Positions 19,308 to 26,989 of a stretch of 64,000 nt of DNA are shown one piece after another. The DNA is taken from positions 186,001-250,000 of the forward strand of contig CAVYJC010000004.1 in the NCBI GenBank assembly GCA_963768715.1. Reading direction: 5' to 3'. The position numbers and the translations under genes were made by a program. Below the pieces are notes generated by a model that was not told the origin of the DNA, ran no database searches, and was given only the letters and a program-made list of their open reading frames with translations. The first letter of the stretch is position 1. Every line of letters begins with the position of its first letter. Source of the stretch: DATKEJ01 sp963768715. Its GTDB lineage: Bacteria; Bacteroidota; Rhodothermia; Rhodothermales; DATKEJ01.

Positions 19308-19565
19308 TCATTGTCTCGTTTGTTTCAGGAGTCCCTCCATGGCAGTGATGTAGTCGGTGAGCGCACTTCTGCCCTTCGCCGTGAGCGAATATTCGGTTCG
19401 CGGGGTTCGATCCGAGAAGTACTTCCTGCACGCGACGTAGCCTGCATCTTCGAGTTTGCGGGCGTGTACCGACAGATTGCCGTCGGTTGTCTTGAGAATC
19501 TTCTTCAGATCGGCGAAGGACAGTGTGTCGTTGACGGCTAGTGCGCTGACGATTCCCAGTCGCAT
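19308..19565 (-). CDS. winged-helix transcriptional regulator (N-terminus probably frameshifted)
   Basis: The open 85 residues (MRLGIVSALAVNDTLSF onward) cover a complete winged helix: FADLKKILKTTDGNLSVHARKL is the recognition helix region and TPRTEYSLTAKGRSALTDYI the wing, typical of MarR/PadR-like single-domain regulators. The frame immediately upstream encodes LQVPEFDRLIHER, the usual family N-terminus, but has no start codon before a stop. An ATG at 19647 with MGKKLKKKTSARRGAAGT in another frame lies 1 base after the stop of the 205-residue membrane gene. One indel near 19591-19600 would join the two. It probably represses the two flanking membrane genes. Confidence 0.75.
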   Translation of the reverse strand: MRLGIVSALAVNDTLSFADLKKILKTTDGNLSVHARKLEDAGYVACRKYFSDRTPRTEYSLTAKGRSALTDYITAMEGLLKQTRQ

Positions 19566-19648
19566 CCGTTCGTGGATCAGCCGATCGAACTCAGGTACCT
19601 GCAGCGCCCCGGCGCGCGGACGTTTTCTTCTTCAGCTTCTTCCCCATA

Positions 19649-20266
19649 CTAGCCTCCGTACCGCCGGATGATCAAGGCACCTGTTGCGATATGACACACT
19701 CCGAAACCGAACGCAAGGAGTCCGTTGCCCCACGCGGCAGGCGTAAAGAAGGCGGCCGTTCCGAGAAACATGAATACAAGTCCGAGTTGGCGGATGAGGG
19801 GAATGGAATTCATCCCGGCAGTCACGATCGCGGCCCCATACAGCAGGAGCCAGACGGCTGGGAGCAGGTGGAACAGGCTGCCCCCGTACAAAACGGCGGT
19901 CAAGAGCGCGCCGGCGAAGAACGCAGGAGCAAGTCCGAACACAAACTTTCTGCCGGGACCGCCGAGCACCGGAATCCCGATCCGCATGGCCTTCAGGGTC
20001 ACTGTCACCGCTCCGATCACGATCGAAACCGCCGCCGCCCCCACCCACGCCGCCAGCCAGACGCCCTCGGTCTTCGCGGTCGACGCCGTCACCGCCGCCG
20101 CGAGACCGACCACGCCGATCATGACATTGCCCCAACCTGGCACGGCCGTGAAAGAAGACGAACGCTCCAGCGTGTCTCGGATGTAGTCCAGACTCCGGCG
20201 GGCGGCATCCTCGGGCGGAGTCGCCGGCGTAGTCCTCGATCGTATGGCTCTTCGATCCTCAAACAT
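19649..20266 (-). CDS. integral membrane protein, function unknown
   Basis: 205 residues with a hydrophilic N-terminal 45 residues (RRSLDYIRDTLERSSSFTAVPGWG) and five to six membrane helices, closing with HIATGALIIRRYGG. Proteins of this kind often sit next to small winged-helix regulators in Bacteroidota and Acidobacteria, but I know no proven role. The downstream regulator ATG is 1 base after its stop, and an ACTTT-N7-AAAGT palindrome lies 39 bases upstream of its start. Confidence 0.7.
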   Translation of the reverse strand: MFEDRRAIRSRTTPATPPEDAARRSLDYIRDTLERSSSFTAVPGWGNVMIGVVGLAAAVTASTAKTEGVWLAAWVGAAAVSIVIGAVTVTLKAMRIGIPVLGGPGRKFVFGLAPAFFAGALLTAVLYGGSLFHLLPAVWLLLYGAAIVTAGMNSIPLIRQLGLVFMFLGTAAFFTPAAWGNGLLAFGFGVCHIATGALIIRRYGG

Positions 20267-20302
20267 GTCGTGAACAATACGAGTACGTTTTCAGTATATC
20301 AA

Positions 20303-20327
20303 GTACTTTGCATCACAAAGTTTCATT
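20303..20327. promoter_or_regulatory. operator-like palindrome ACTTT-N7-AAAGT (copy 2)
   Basis: ACTTTGCATCACAAAGT at 20305-20321 matches copy 1 at 19266-19282, including flanking bases (AGT before, T-CAT after). It lies upstream of the minus-strand membrane-protein/regulator pair. Direct GAGTAC motifs flank it at 20281 and 20328. Confidence 0.5.
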
Positions 20328-20400
20328 GAGTACCTGGTACTTAACCGATCTTGTGCGTAGTATCTTTTTGCGTCCAAGCAAGCGTTACGAGCTCGTACCT

Positions 20401-20793
20401 ATGCGCCAATTGCAGTTCATAGACCTTCCCGGTCGATTCGCCGTCTGTCGTCTTCCGGCTGACGCTGCCATCCCGGATTGGCTGGACGGCCTGGGGTTCG
20501 AAAGTGTGACGAGAACCGGCGATGAATTGTCCGTCGTGGCTCAGGCGAGCAAGGCGCCCCCGGATGTGCGCGCAGAGCATGATTTCGCCGGATTCCGCAT
20601 CTCGGGGACACTGGACTTTTCCCAGATTGGAGTCCTCCGCGAAGTGGCTGGAATACTGGCTGAAGCCGGAATTTCCGTATTAGCGGTGTCCACATTCGAC
20701 ACCGACTATTTCTTCGTCCCCGGAGTGGACATCGAAAGGTCCCGAGCGGCGCTCGGCGCAGCCAGTCACGTCTTTCTTCCGATCCAGACGTGA
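20401..20793 (+). CDS. ACT domain-containing protein
   Basis: 130 residues from MRQLQFIDLPGRFAVCRL. The open frame extends to 20308, but the extension is not domain-like. The C-terminal half, DFSQIGVLREVAGILAEAGISVLAVSTFDTDYFFVPG, is the canonical ACT ligand-binding fold of the ACT_7/CASTOR-like type. The N-terminal half resembles a degenerate second ACT unit. Such stand-alone proteins are thought to bind amino acids. It lies about 55 bases upstream of a TrpF-like gene on the same strand, but a functional link is not shown. Confidence 0.8.
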   Translation: MRQLQFIDLPGRFAVCRLPADAAIPDWLDGLGFESVTRTGDELSVVAQASKAPPDVRAEHDFAGFRISGTLDFSQIGVLREVAGILAEAGISVLAVSTFDTDYFFVPGVDIERSRAALGAASHVFLPIQT

Positions 20794-20848
20794 TCGTATC
20801 TCGTCCGTCGATTAACTTTGCGGAAGTTCCGCGTCGCGGGACAAGCCT

Positions 20849-21580
20849 ATGCGATGGCTGCCTTGCACTCCGCGCACCGCCGTCATATTCCGACTTCCGC
20901 CGGTGACCGACTCGACACCCTTCGTCAAAATCTGCTGCATCAAATCCGTTGCCGAGGCGGAAGTGGCCATTGATTCGGGAGCGTCGGCGCTTGGACTCGT
21001 CTCGCGCATGCCGAGCGGCCCGGGCGTCATTTCCGAAACGTTGATCACCGCCATCGCCGCGCAGGTGGCGGGGAGGGTCGAAACGGTGTTGCTGACGTCC
21101 GAGACTGAACCTGCCGCAATCGTTGAGCAGGCCAACCGGACCGGCGTTTCGGGAATCCAACTCTGTGCGTGGCTCGACGATGAGGCACGAGAGGATCTTC
21201 GACGCCGTCTTCCAGAAATCATGCTCATGCAGGTCGTTCACGTGATCGACGAGCGTGCTGTCGAGCGGGCGATTCATGCGCAGGAACACATGGATCGCCT
21301 CCTCCTCGACTCGGGAAACTTGACCGGGCCGCGCCGAGAGCTCGGCGGGACCGGCCGGACACACGATTGGGATCTCAGCCGTACAATCGTTCGCAACATC
21401 GACTTGCCCGTCCTGCTCGCCGGCGGTCTCGATGCCCGCAATGCGGCCGCCGCAATGGATGCCGTGGGCCCATTCGGACTCGACGTATGCTCCGGCGTCA
21501 GGCAGGATGGCCGTCTGGATAACCATCGGCTGTCTGCTTTCTTCAATGCCGTCCGCGAGGGTCGTGCACACACAGACTGA
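20849..21580 (+). CDS. phosphoribosylanthranilate isomerase-like (TrpF family) TIM barrel
   Basis: Beta/alpha-barrel with a TrpF-like pattern: FVKICCIKS at the first strand (classical enzymes have KICG), LLLDSGNL for the catalytic-Asp strand, GGTGRTHDWDLS, VLLAGGLDARN and FGLDVCSGV for phosphate binding. The segment ALGLVSRMPSGPGVI marks a subgroup distinct from the tryptophan enzyme. The start is uncertain: ATG at 20849 or GTG at 20903, just before TDSTPFVKICC. No other trp gene is near. It may act on a related phosphoribosyl compound or may be a true PRAI outside an operon. Confidence 0.75.
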   Translation: MRWLPCTPRTAVIFRLPPVTDSTPFVKICCIKSVAEAEVAIDSGASALGLVSRMPSGPGVISETLITAIAAQVAGRVETVLLTSETEPAAIVEQANRTGVSGIQLCAWLDDEAREDLRRRLPEIMLMQVVHVIDERAVERAIHAQEHMDRLLLDSGNLTGPRRELGGTGRTHDWDLSRTIVRNIDLPVLLAGGLDARNAAAAMDAVGPFGLDVCSGVRQDGRLDNHRLSAFFNAVREGRAHTD

Positions 21581-21583
21581 TAC

Positions 21584-22642
21584 ATGATCATGATTCCTCG
21601 ACGCATCCTGTCGCTCGCTTTCGCTGTGACGGTCTCGGTCGGACTCGCGACCGCCCAAACGCCGCAGATCACGCTGTCGACGCAGGAAAGCGGGACAGAT
21701 TCTCTCCTGATAGGCGTGAGCCCTGTCGATGCCTCCGTCGTCTGGCTCAGTGGGGCTGGCGGAACGGTCTTGCGCACGACGAACGGAGGGGAAACCTGGG
21801 ACCTGATTCTCGTGCCGGGAGCCGATTCTCTGCAGTTCAGGGATGTTCACGGAGTCGACGCGAGCACTGCCTACGTCCTCAGCGCGGGCGTAGGTCCAGC
21901 CTCAAGGATCTATAAAACGGAAGACGGGGGGGAGTCCTGGACGCTCCAGTTCACGAATCCGGGCCCCGGGGGCTTCTTCGACTGCATGGATTTCTGGGAT
22001 GCGGATCACGGCATCGCCTTTAGTGACTCTTATGAAGGATCGTTTATCGTCATCCGGACGGACGACGGGGGGGCGCACTGGACTCCCATCCTACCGGATG
22101 CACTTCCGGCGGCTTCAGACGGCGAAGGAGGCTTTGCGTCAAGCGGTACCTGCCTGCAGGTCGTTGGAGACAGCACCGTATTCATCGGAACGGGGGCGGG
22201 AGCGTCCCCGCGTCTCCTGAGATCACATGACCGCGGCATTTCCTGGGAAACGTTTGGTACGCCAATGGTCGGCGGGACGTCAACATCCGGCATCTCGTCG
22301 CTTTCGTTTCTCAGCGAAACGGACGGCTATGCCTTTGGTCTCGAACTGACAGGAAACGACGGACCGATCCAAAACGCAATTCACACCAAGAACGGCGGGC
22401 GAACGTGGACTGTACTAAATTCTCCGCAACTCCCGGACGTTTATGGAGGAGTCCAAGTACCGGGTCACAACGGATCCATCCTCATCACTGTCGGCCCAAA
22501 GGGAATCGACTATACGGCTGACGCGGCTCACTGGACCAGTCTGACGAAACTCGACCACTGGGGAATTGCCTTTGCAGACAGTACGACGGGCTGGGCGGTG
22601 GGGCCTGGCGGTCGAGTTACGAAGCTTACCGTTGCACCGTAA
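21584..22642 (+). CDS. secreted BNR/YCF48-like repeat protein (beta-propeller)
   Basis: 352 residues with a signal peptide (IPRRILSLAFAVTVSVGLATAQ). The body repeats the Asp-box-like pattern NGGETWD, DGGESWT, DGGAHWT, DRGISWE and NGGRTWT, evenly spaced through residues 55-270. This is the hallmark of six- or seven-bladed propellers of the YCF48/BNR type. Probably periplasmic or outer surface. It begins 3 bases after the TrpF-like stop. No catalytic residues are evident. Confidence 0.8.
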   Translation: MIMIPRRILSLAFAVTVSVGLATAQTPQITLSTQESGTDSLLIGVSPVDASVVWLSGAGGTVLRTTNGGETWDLILVPGADSLQFRDVHGVDASTAYVLSAGVGPASRIYKTEDGGESWTLQFTNPGPGGFFDCMDFWDADHGIAFSDSYEGSFIVIRTDDGGAHWTPILPDALPAASDGEGGFASSGTCLQVVGDSTVFIGTGAGASPRLLRSHDRGISWETFGTPMVGGTSTSGISSLSFLSETDGYAFGLELTGNDGPIQNAIHTKNGGRTWTVLNSPQLPDVYGGVQVPGHNGSILITVGPKGIDYTADAAHWTSLTKLDHWGIAFADSTTGWAVGPGGRVTKLTVAP

Positions 22643-22658
22643 ATAGATAAGCCAGCCT

Positions 22659-23441
22659 ATGTTTACTCATCGTGTAGTCGATCGCCTGCGTGCTCAGGAC
22701 TGGGTAGCGGTCCTCCTGGAACTGATAATCGTAGTCATCGGCATCTTCATCGCGATCCAGGTAGATCGTTGGTGGGCTGACCGTGACAGGGAGCTTCGTG
22801 AACACCAATACGTCGTCCGACTGAAGGAAGACATCGTGCGGGACAGCGTTTCACTTACGCATTCGATTCAGTTGGCCGAACAGCGCCAGCAGTTTGCCGA
22901 TTTGCTGATTCAGGCCGCCGAAGATCCGGAAGTCGTAGAGGAGCGACCGGTGGAGTTCATGATCGCTGTTCACCAGTCCGCCTACACAGCAACTCCAGCA
23001 CTGAATTCTGACACAATGGAGGAGTTGCGCTCAACAGGAAACTTGGGACTTCTCACGAACGAATCGTTGAAATCAGCTCTTTTCGACTACTACCGCTACG
23101 ACGAGGCATCTCGGCAGTACCTCAGTCTGCAACTCATGACCGAATTCAAACACTTCGAGCTAGCGGCCGGCATCCTGACCAACCGGCAGATTACTTGGCT
23201 GTGGGACAACGTGGGCATCGTCGACAGCTCTGATATGGAAACAGCCACCCATCAAGAGGTGGAACTCCAATCGGTACGTTCTGCCGCCAGGCGACTTCGT
23301 GAGAAGCCCGAGTTCGTAGCCTGGCTTCCGGAAGCGCGTGGCATGCAAACCGAGTTGATCTTTACACACGGCCACCGCTTGGCTAAGGCGGAGGCGCTGC
23401 TTGCCATACTGCGAGGAATCATCTCGGAGTACCCAGACTGA
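22659..23441 (+). CDS. DUF6090-type membrane-anchored protein
   Basis: 260 residues. One N-terminal membrane helix (VAVLLELIIVVIGIFIAIQVDRWW, about 18-41) follows a short basic segment and is succeeded by a long helical, charged domain (RELREHQYVVRLKEDIVRDS, then LNSDTMEELRSTGNLGLL). This layout, a helix ending in QVxxWW and followed by a helical bundle, is frequent in Bacteroidota and is annotated DUF6090. No known function. It follows the propeller gene by 16 bases and may share its transcript. Confidence 0.75.
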   Translation: MFTHRVVDRLRAQDWVAVLLELIIVVIGIFIAIQVDRWWADRDRELREHQYVVRLKEDIVRDSVSLTHSIQLAEQRQQFADLLIQAAEDPEVVEERPVEFMIAVHQSAYTATPALNSDTMEELRSTGNLGLLTNESLKSALFDYYRYDEASRQYLSLQLMTEFKHFELAAGILTNRQITWLWDNVGIVDSSDMETATHQEVELQSVRSAARRLREKPEFVAWLPEARGMQTELIFTHGHRLAKAEALLAILRGIISEYPD

Positions 23442-23534
23442 ATAAGCATATACTTGCACGTATGCGCAAACGATATCCAGGCAAACGGTAGAGCCTGATC
23501 TAGCCCGAGGTCACAATATTCTCGCATAAGCATC

Positions 23535-23580
23535 GCAAATAATATTTGCATCAATGCGCAAATATGCATATAATCGTGCC
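23535..23580 (+). promoter_or_regulatory. candidate promoter/operator of the arsR operon
   Basis: GCAAAT-AAT-ATTTGC (23535-23549) is an inverted repeat overlapping a TTGCAT element. Seventeen bases later comes a perfect TATAAT (23569-23574). Transcription would then start at about the A of the arsR ATG (23581), giving a leaderless message. TATGCGCAAA upstream (from about 23460) and AATGCGCAAA (from about 23552) are near-direct repeats that could be additional regulator contacts. Confidence 0.4.
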
Positions 23581-23922
23581 ATGGAATCACTGAATACCGT
23601 CCAACAGGCTTGTTCAACTGCGCTTTCCTCGCATCTGAACGCCGATTTCTTTAAGGCTCTGGGAGAGGAGACGCGCTTGACGATTGTGCTACGTCTGGCA
23701 ACTGCCTCCGGGCCGCTCACGGTGAGTGAGGTGGGGACGTGTTGCGGGACGCATCTATCGGGCGTCTCGCGCCACCTGGCCTTTCTCGAGCGTGCGGGCA
23801 TCGTCTCGTCTCACAAAGAGGGGCGCGAGGTCTTCTACCGTCTCAACCACACCGTCCTTGCCGACCAGTTCACGGAGCTCGTGGCCGCATTCAGCGCGTG
23901 CGAGAAGTACTGTTGTCAATAG
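23581..23922 (+). CDS. arsR: ArsR/SmtB-family arsenic-responsive repressor
   Basis: 113 residues from MESLNTVQQAC; a longer frame from 23554 adds only 9 residues. The winged helix is FFKALGEETRLTIVLRLATA ... VSEVGTCCGTHLSGVSRHLAFL ... KEGREVFYRLN. A Cys pair sits in the recognition-helix region (TCCGTHLS) and more cysteines at the C-terminus (CEKYCCQ), a plausible As(III) thiolate site. It lies 29 bases upstream of arsM, which supports arsenic as the signal. An inverted repeat overlapping the promoter is the likely operator. Confidence 0.88.
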   Translation: MESLNTVQQACSTALSSHLNADFFKALGEETRLTIVLRLATASGPLTVSEVGTCCGTHLSGVSRHLAFLERAGIVSSHKEGREVFYRLNHTVLADQFTELVAAFSACEKYCCQ

Positions 23923-23951
23923 ATACGACTAACCCATTCGGAGATAGATCA

Positions 23952-24821
23952 ATGTCCACATCCTCAAACGAGATAAGAGAGCGCGTGTCCGCCTCCTACG
24001 CCAGAGCCATTGAACTGGCCGAGGGCAGCAAGACGCAGGACGAGACTTCTTCCTGCTGCGGCTCGGACTGCTGTGAACCAGTGGTTGCAACCGTAGCGGA
24101 GCCCGAGGTGATAAGGGAGGATGTACCGTCATTCGGTTGCGGCGATCCGCTGCTCTTTTCGGAAGTCCGGGAAGGGGACGTGGTGTTGGATTTGGGCTCC
24201 GGAGCAGGCTACGACCTGCTCGCAGCAGCGGCAAAAGTGGGAGAGCACGGCTATGTCATCGGCGTCGACATGACCGATGCCATGATTGAGGCGGCTCGGA
24301 GAAACGCTGCGGCTGCCGGCTTCAAGAATGTTGAAGTCCGGAAAGGCATCATCGAGAACCTGCCCGTTGCAACCGGGACCGTAGACTGGGTCATCTCAAA
24401 CTGCGTCGTGAATCTTTCGCCGGAGAAAGACCGCGTGTTTGCAGAGATTGCCCGCGTTCTGAAGCCCGGCGGCCGTTTCAGTATATCGGACATTACAGCG
24501 GAGGACCTCCCGGAGGAGGTTCTGCAAAACGCGTCGGCCTACGACGGATGCATTTCGGGGGCAATCTCAGAAGTCGAGTATTTGGGCGGCCTGGAGGGCG
24601 CCGGGCTCGAGTCGGTCCGGACTGAGAACCGTCTTCCTGCCCACGAAATCGCAGCAGATTGCGGCTGCGAAACGTGCGACGGCCCGTTGGATCCGGCTGG
24701 CCTCGAAGGCAAGGTGTGGTCTGTGCGGGTCACCGGACGGAAACCCTTGGAAACGCTAAACGCTGAAGTGCTAAATGCCAGGCTGGGCATCAGACACAGA
24801 TACACGCAAGGTGTTCGATGA
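23952..24821 (+). CDS. arsM: arsenite S-adenosylmethionine methyltransferase
   Basis: 289 residues from MSTSSNEIRERVSASYARA. The Cys-rich region TSSCCGSDCCEP is followed by FGCGDPLLFSEVREGDVVLD and the SAM loop LDLGSGAGYDLL. ISNCVVNLSPEKDRVF carries the second conserved catalytic cysteine, and CGCETC lies near the C-terminus. Together these match bacterial ArsM, which methylates As(III) stepwise. The last about 24 residues (after VWSVRVTGRKP) are not family sequence and are encoded by a run of GCTAAA/GCTGAA heptad-like units, as if a repeat extended the 3' end. Its stop overlaps the next ATG (ATGA). Confidence 0.92.
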   Translation: MSTSSNEIRERVSASYARAIELAEGSKTQDETSSCCGSDCCEPVVATVAEPEVIREDVPSFGCGDPLLFSEVREGDVVLDLGSGAGYDLLAAAAKVGEHGYVIGVDMTDAMIEAARRNAAAAGFKNVEVRKGIIENLPVATGTVDWVISNCVVNLSPEKDRVFAEIARVLKPGGRFSISDITAEDLPEEVLQNASAYDGCISGAISEVEYLGGLEGAGLESVRTENRLPAHEIAADCGCETCDGPLDPAGLEGKVWSVRVTGRKPLETLNAEVLNARLGIRHRYTQGVR

Positions 24822-25516
24822 TTGACTTCAAAGGTGTCGAGTATCTCACGTTCGACTGTTACGGCACCCTGATCGATTGGGAGAAAGGAATCACGGCTTC
24901 GCTGCATCCGATTTTCCAGCGTCATGACTGCGCCATGCCAGACGCGGAGATCCTCGAACGTTATGCCGCATTCGAAGCCGCCATCGAGTCAGGCCCATAC
25001 GTGAACTATCGGACTGTCCTCGAGCGTGTTGTCGATCGATTCGGAGAGTTGCTTGGGTTTGCCCCGACGGTTGAAGACAAAGGGGCTTTCTCGAGCTCGG
25101 TCGGCAAATGGCCTGCTTTCCCTGACAGCCGAGAGGCGCTGGCCAAGCTCGCCGATCGTTTTCGTCTCGTCGTCTTGTCGAACGTGGATGACGACCTCTT
25201 TTCAGCGTCTGATGAGTTACTCGGATCGCCGTTCCACGCGGTCTTCACGGCGCAGCAAATCGGCTCCTACAAACCGGATCTTCGAAATTTCCGTTTTGCC
25301 ATCGAGCGGCTGGGGGGTGAATCGGACCGCATCGTCCATGTCGCACAGAGTCTCTTCCACGACATTGCCCCGGCCCGCCGTCTCGGTCTTCGAACGGTCT
25401 GGATCAATCGACGTCATGGCCTCGACGGAAACGGCGCCACGCCGCAATCATCGAGCAGCCCGGATGTGGAGCTGACGAGTCTGGAGGAGTTGGTCCGATC
25501 GATCGATGATTGGTGA
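24818..25516 (+). CDS. HAD-superfamily hydrolase, haloacid dehalogenase type II-like
   Basis: 232 residues. HAD motif I is LTFDCYGTLIDW, motif II RLVVLSNVDDDLF, motif III around SYKPDLRNFRFAI and motif IV HVAQSLFHDIAPARRLGLRTVWI, with the nucleophile Asp in DCYGT. This matches L-2-haloacid dehalogenase-like or phosphatase members. It overlaps arsM by 4 bases (translational coupling), so it may be carried along with arsenic genes, though no arsenic-related reaction is known for it. Substrate unknown. Confidence 0.85.
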   Translation: MIDFKGVEYLTFDCYGTLIDWEKGITASLHPIFQRHDCAMPDAEILERYAAFEAAIESGPYVNYRTVLERVVDRFGELLGFAPTVEDKGAFSSSVGKWPAFPDSREALAKLADRFRLVVLSNVDDDLFSASDELLGSPFHAVFTAQQIGSYKPDLRNFRFAIERLGGESDRIVHVAQSLFHDIAPARRLGLRTVWINRRHGLDGNGATPQSSSSPDVELTSLEELVRSIDDW

Positions 25517-25534
25517 TCGGCCTCCGTGAGGGAG

Positions 25535-25574
25535 ACCGTGTCGTGGCGGAACCCAGAACCCGGAACCCAGAACC
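25535..25574. repeat. ACCGTGTCGTGGC motif plus heptad tract GAACCCR x4
   Basis: ACCGTGTCGTGGC at 25535-25547 follows a small CCTC/GAGG hairpin. GAACC then recurs at 25549, 25556, 25563 and 25570, exactly every 7 bases. It sits between the converging ends of the HAD gene and mnmE. The 13-mer is shared with the nuoH-side island (3450, and 3532 with one change). Confidence 0.8.
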
Positions 25575-25579
25575 ACAAG

Positions 25580-26950
25580 CTACTTCCCGATGCAGAATCG
25601 AGAGAAGATCTCCCCGAGGATATCTTCCGTCGTGACTTCCCCGGTGATGGCTCCGAGTTCATTGAGCGCGTGGCGCAAATCGATCGAAAGCATGTCTCCC
25701 GAGGCGCTGTCGACATGGAGTCGAGCGCTCTTGATAGAATCGGCCGCTCGCTGGAGGTGCTGGCGGTGTCGCTCGTTCGTTACGATGTGCGACGCATCCG
25801 ACTCCGACAAGCCGCCCCGGGCCCGATCGATGAGTAGCGCTCGGAGTTCGGCCAAAGCTTCTGGACGATCCTGCGCCTCGAGCGCCGAAAGCCTGATCTC
25901 GTCCTCCGACGAATTCACCGCTCCCTCGGAAAGATCCGCCTTGTTGCCGATTCGGATAATCGTGAGTTCGGGATGGCGCGTTGCGATATCGTCGAGAAAG
26001 TGCTCCTCATCGTCATCCAGTCCTTTCGTCATGTCGTGAACATAGAGCAGCATCTGGCTGCGCTGGATCGCGCGATGGGTTCGCTTCACGCCTTCCGCCT
26101 CGATGGCGTCGGATGCATCCCGAAGCCCCGCCGTATCGACGAACCGGAAGAGTAGACCGTCAATCTCCGCCTCGGCTTCGATCTCGTCACGCGTGGTGCC
26201 AGGGATGTCGCTGACGATCGCCCGGTCTGTCCCGAGAAGTCCATTCAGCAAAGTGGACTTCCCCGCGTTCGGTCGTCCGCCGATCACCACGCGTATGCCG
26301 TCACGGATCAGGACGCCGAGGTGGGCGCTTCCGAGGAGCCGCTCAAGCAGCGCAGCGGTTTCATCGAGGAGGGACGAAAGCCGGCTTCGCTCGGCGAATT
26401 CGACGTCCTCTTCAGAGAAGTCAAGCTCGAGCTCGACCAAAGCGCATGTCTCGAGCAATCTCGCGCGGACGTCTGAGATATGGCGCGAATACTGACCGTG
26501 CAATTGTGCGAGCGACACGCGCTGGGCGAGGCTCGAGTGGGCGTGGATCAAGTCGGCTACCGCTTCAGCCTGCGCGAGGTCGATCTTCCCATTGAGAAAA
26601 GCGCGCTGGGTGAACTCTCCCGGCTGGGCAAGTCGCGCTCCGCGATCCAGAAGCGTCCGAAGGATGCGCTGTTGCGTCAGGTCTCCACCGTGGCATGAAA
26701 TCTCAACCACGTCCTCGCCGGTTACGGTTCGAGGCGCGCGGAAAACCGTGACGACGACCTGGTCGACGGCCTGTCCATCGCTTCCATCGAACGAACCCAC
26801 GTGAACGGTGTGCGACGGTACGCTTTCGAGGTCGGCGCCCCGAAAAGAGGAGTTGACCACATCGACTGCCTGGCCGCCGGAGAGACGGACGATGGCCAGC
26901 GCGGCGACGCCGCGCGCCGTTGCGATCGCTGCAATCGTGTCGTTGGCCAT
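25580..26950 (-). CDS. mnmE: tRNA modification GTPase, MnmG partner
   Basis: 456 residues. The N-terminal tetrahydrofolate-binding domain opens with NDTIAAIATARGVAALAIVRLSG. The G domain is inserted in the helical domain with GRPNAGKSTLLN (Walker A), DIPGTTRDEIE (G2) and VDTAGLRD (G3). The protein ends in the invariant FCIGK, whose Cys is part of the active site. It lies 39 bases after yidC in the rpmH-rnpA-yidC-mnmE group. Its partner mnmG is at 16051-17970. Confidence 0.97.
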   Translation of the reverse strand: MANDTIAAIATARGVAALAIVRLSGGQAVDVVNSSFRGADLESVPSHTVHVGSFDGSDGQAVDQVVVTVFRAPRTVTGEDVVEISCHGGDLTQQRILRTLLDRGARLAQPGEFTQRAFLNGKIDLAQAEAVADLIHAHSSLAQRVSLAQLHGQYSRHISDVRARLLETCALVELELDFSEEDVEFAERSRLSSLLDETAALLERLLGSAHLGVLIRDGIRVVIGGRPNAGKSTLLNGLLGTDRAIVSDIPGTTRDEIEAEAEIDGLLFRFVDTAGLRDASDAIEAEGVKRTHRAIQRSQMLLYVHDMTKGLDDDEEHFLDDIATRHPELTIIRIGNKADLSEGAVNSSEDEIRLSALEAQDRPEALAELRALLIDRARGGLSESDASHIVTNERHRQHLQRAADSIKSARLHVDSASGDMLSIDLRHALNELGAITGEVTTEDILGEIFSRFCIGK

Positions 26951-26989
26951 GGCAAGACCCGTTTTGAACGACCGGTACGCGTCGGACGC

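Noticed and set aside
20417..21850. 477-residue minus-strand open frame over the ACT and TrpF-like genes
   Set aside because: Arg/Gly-rich shadow frame; the plus-strand genes have clear domain motifs.
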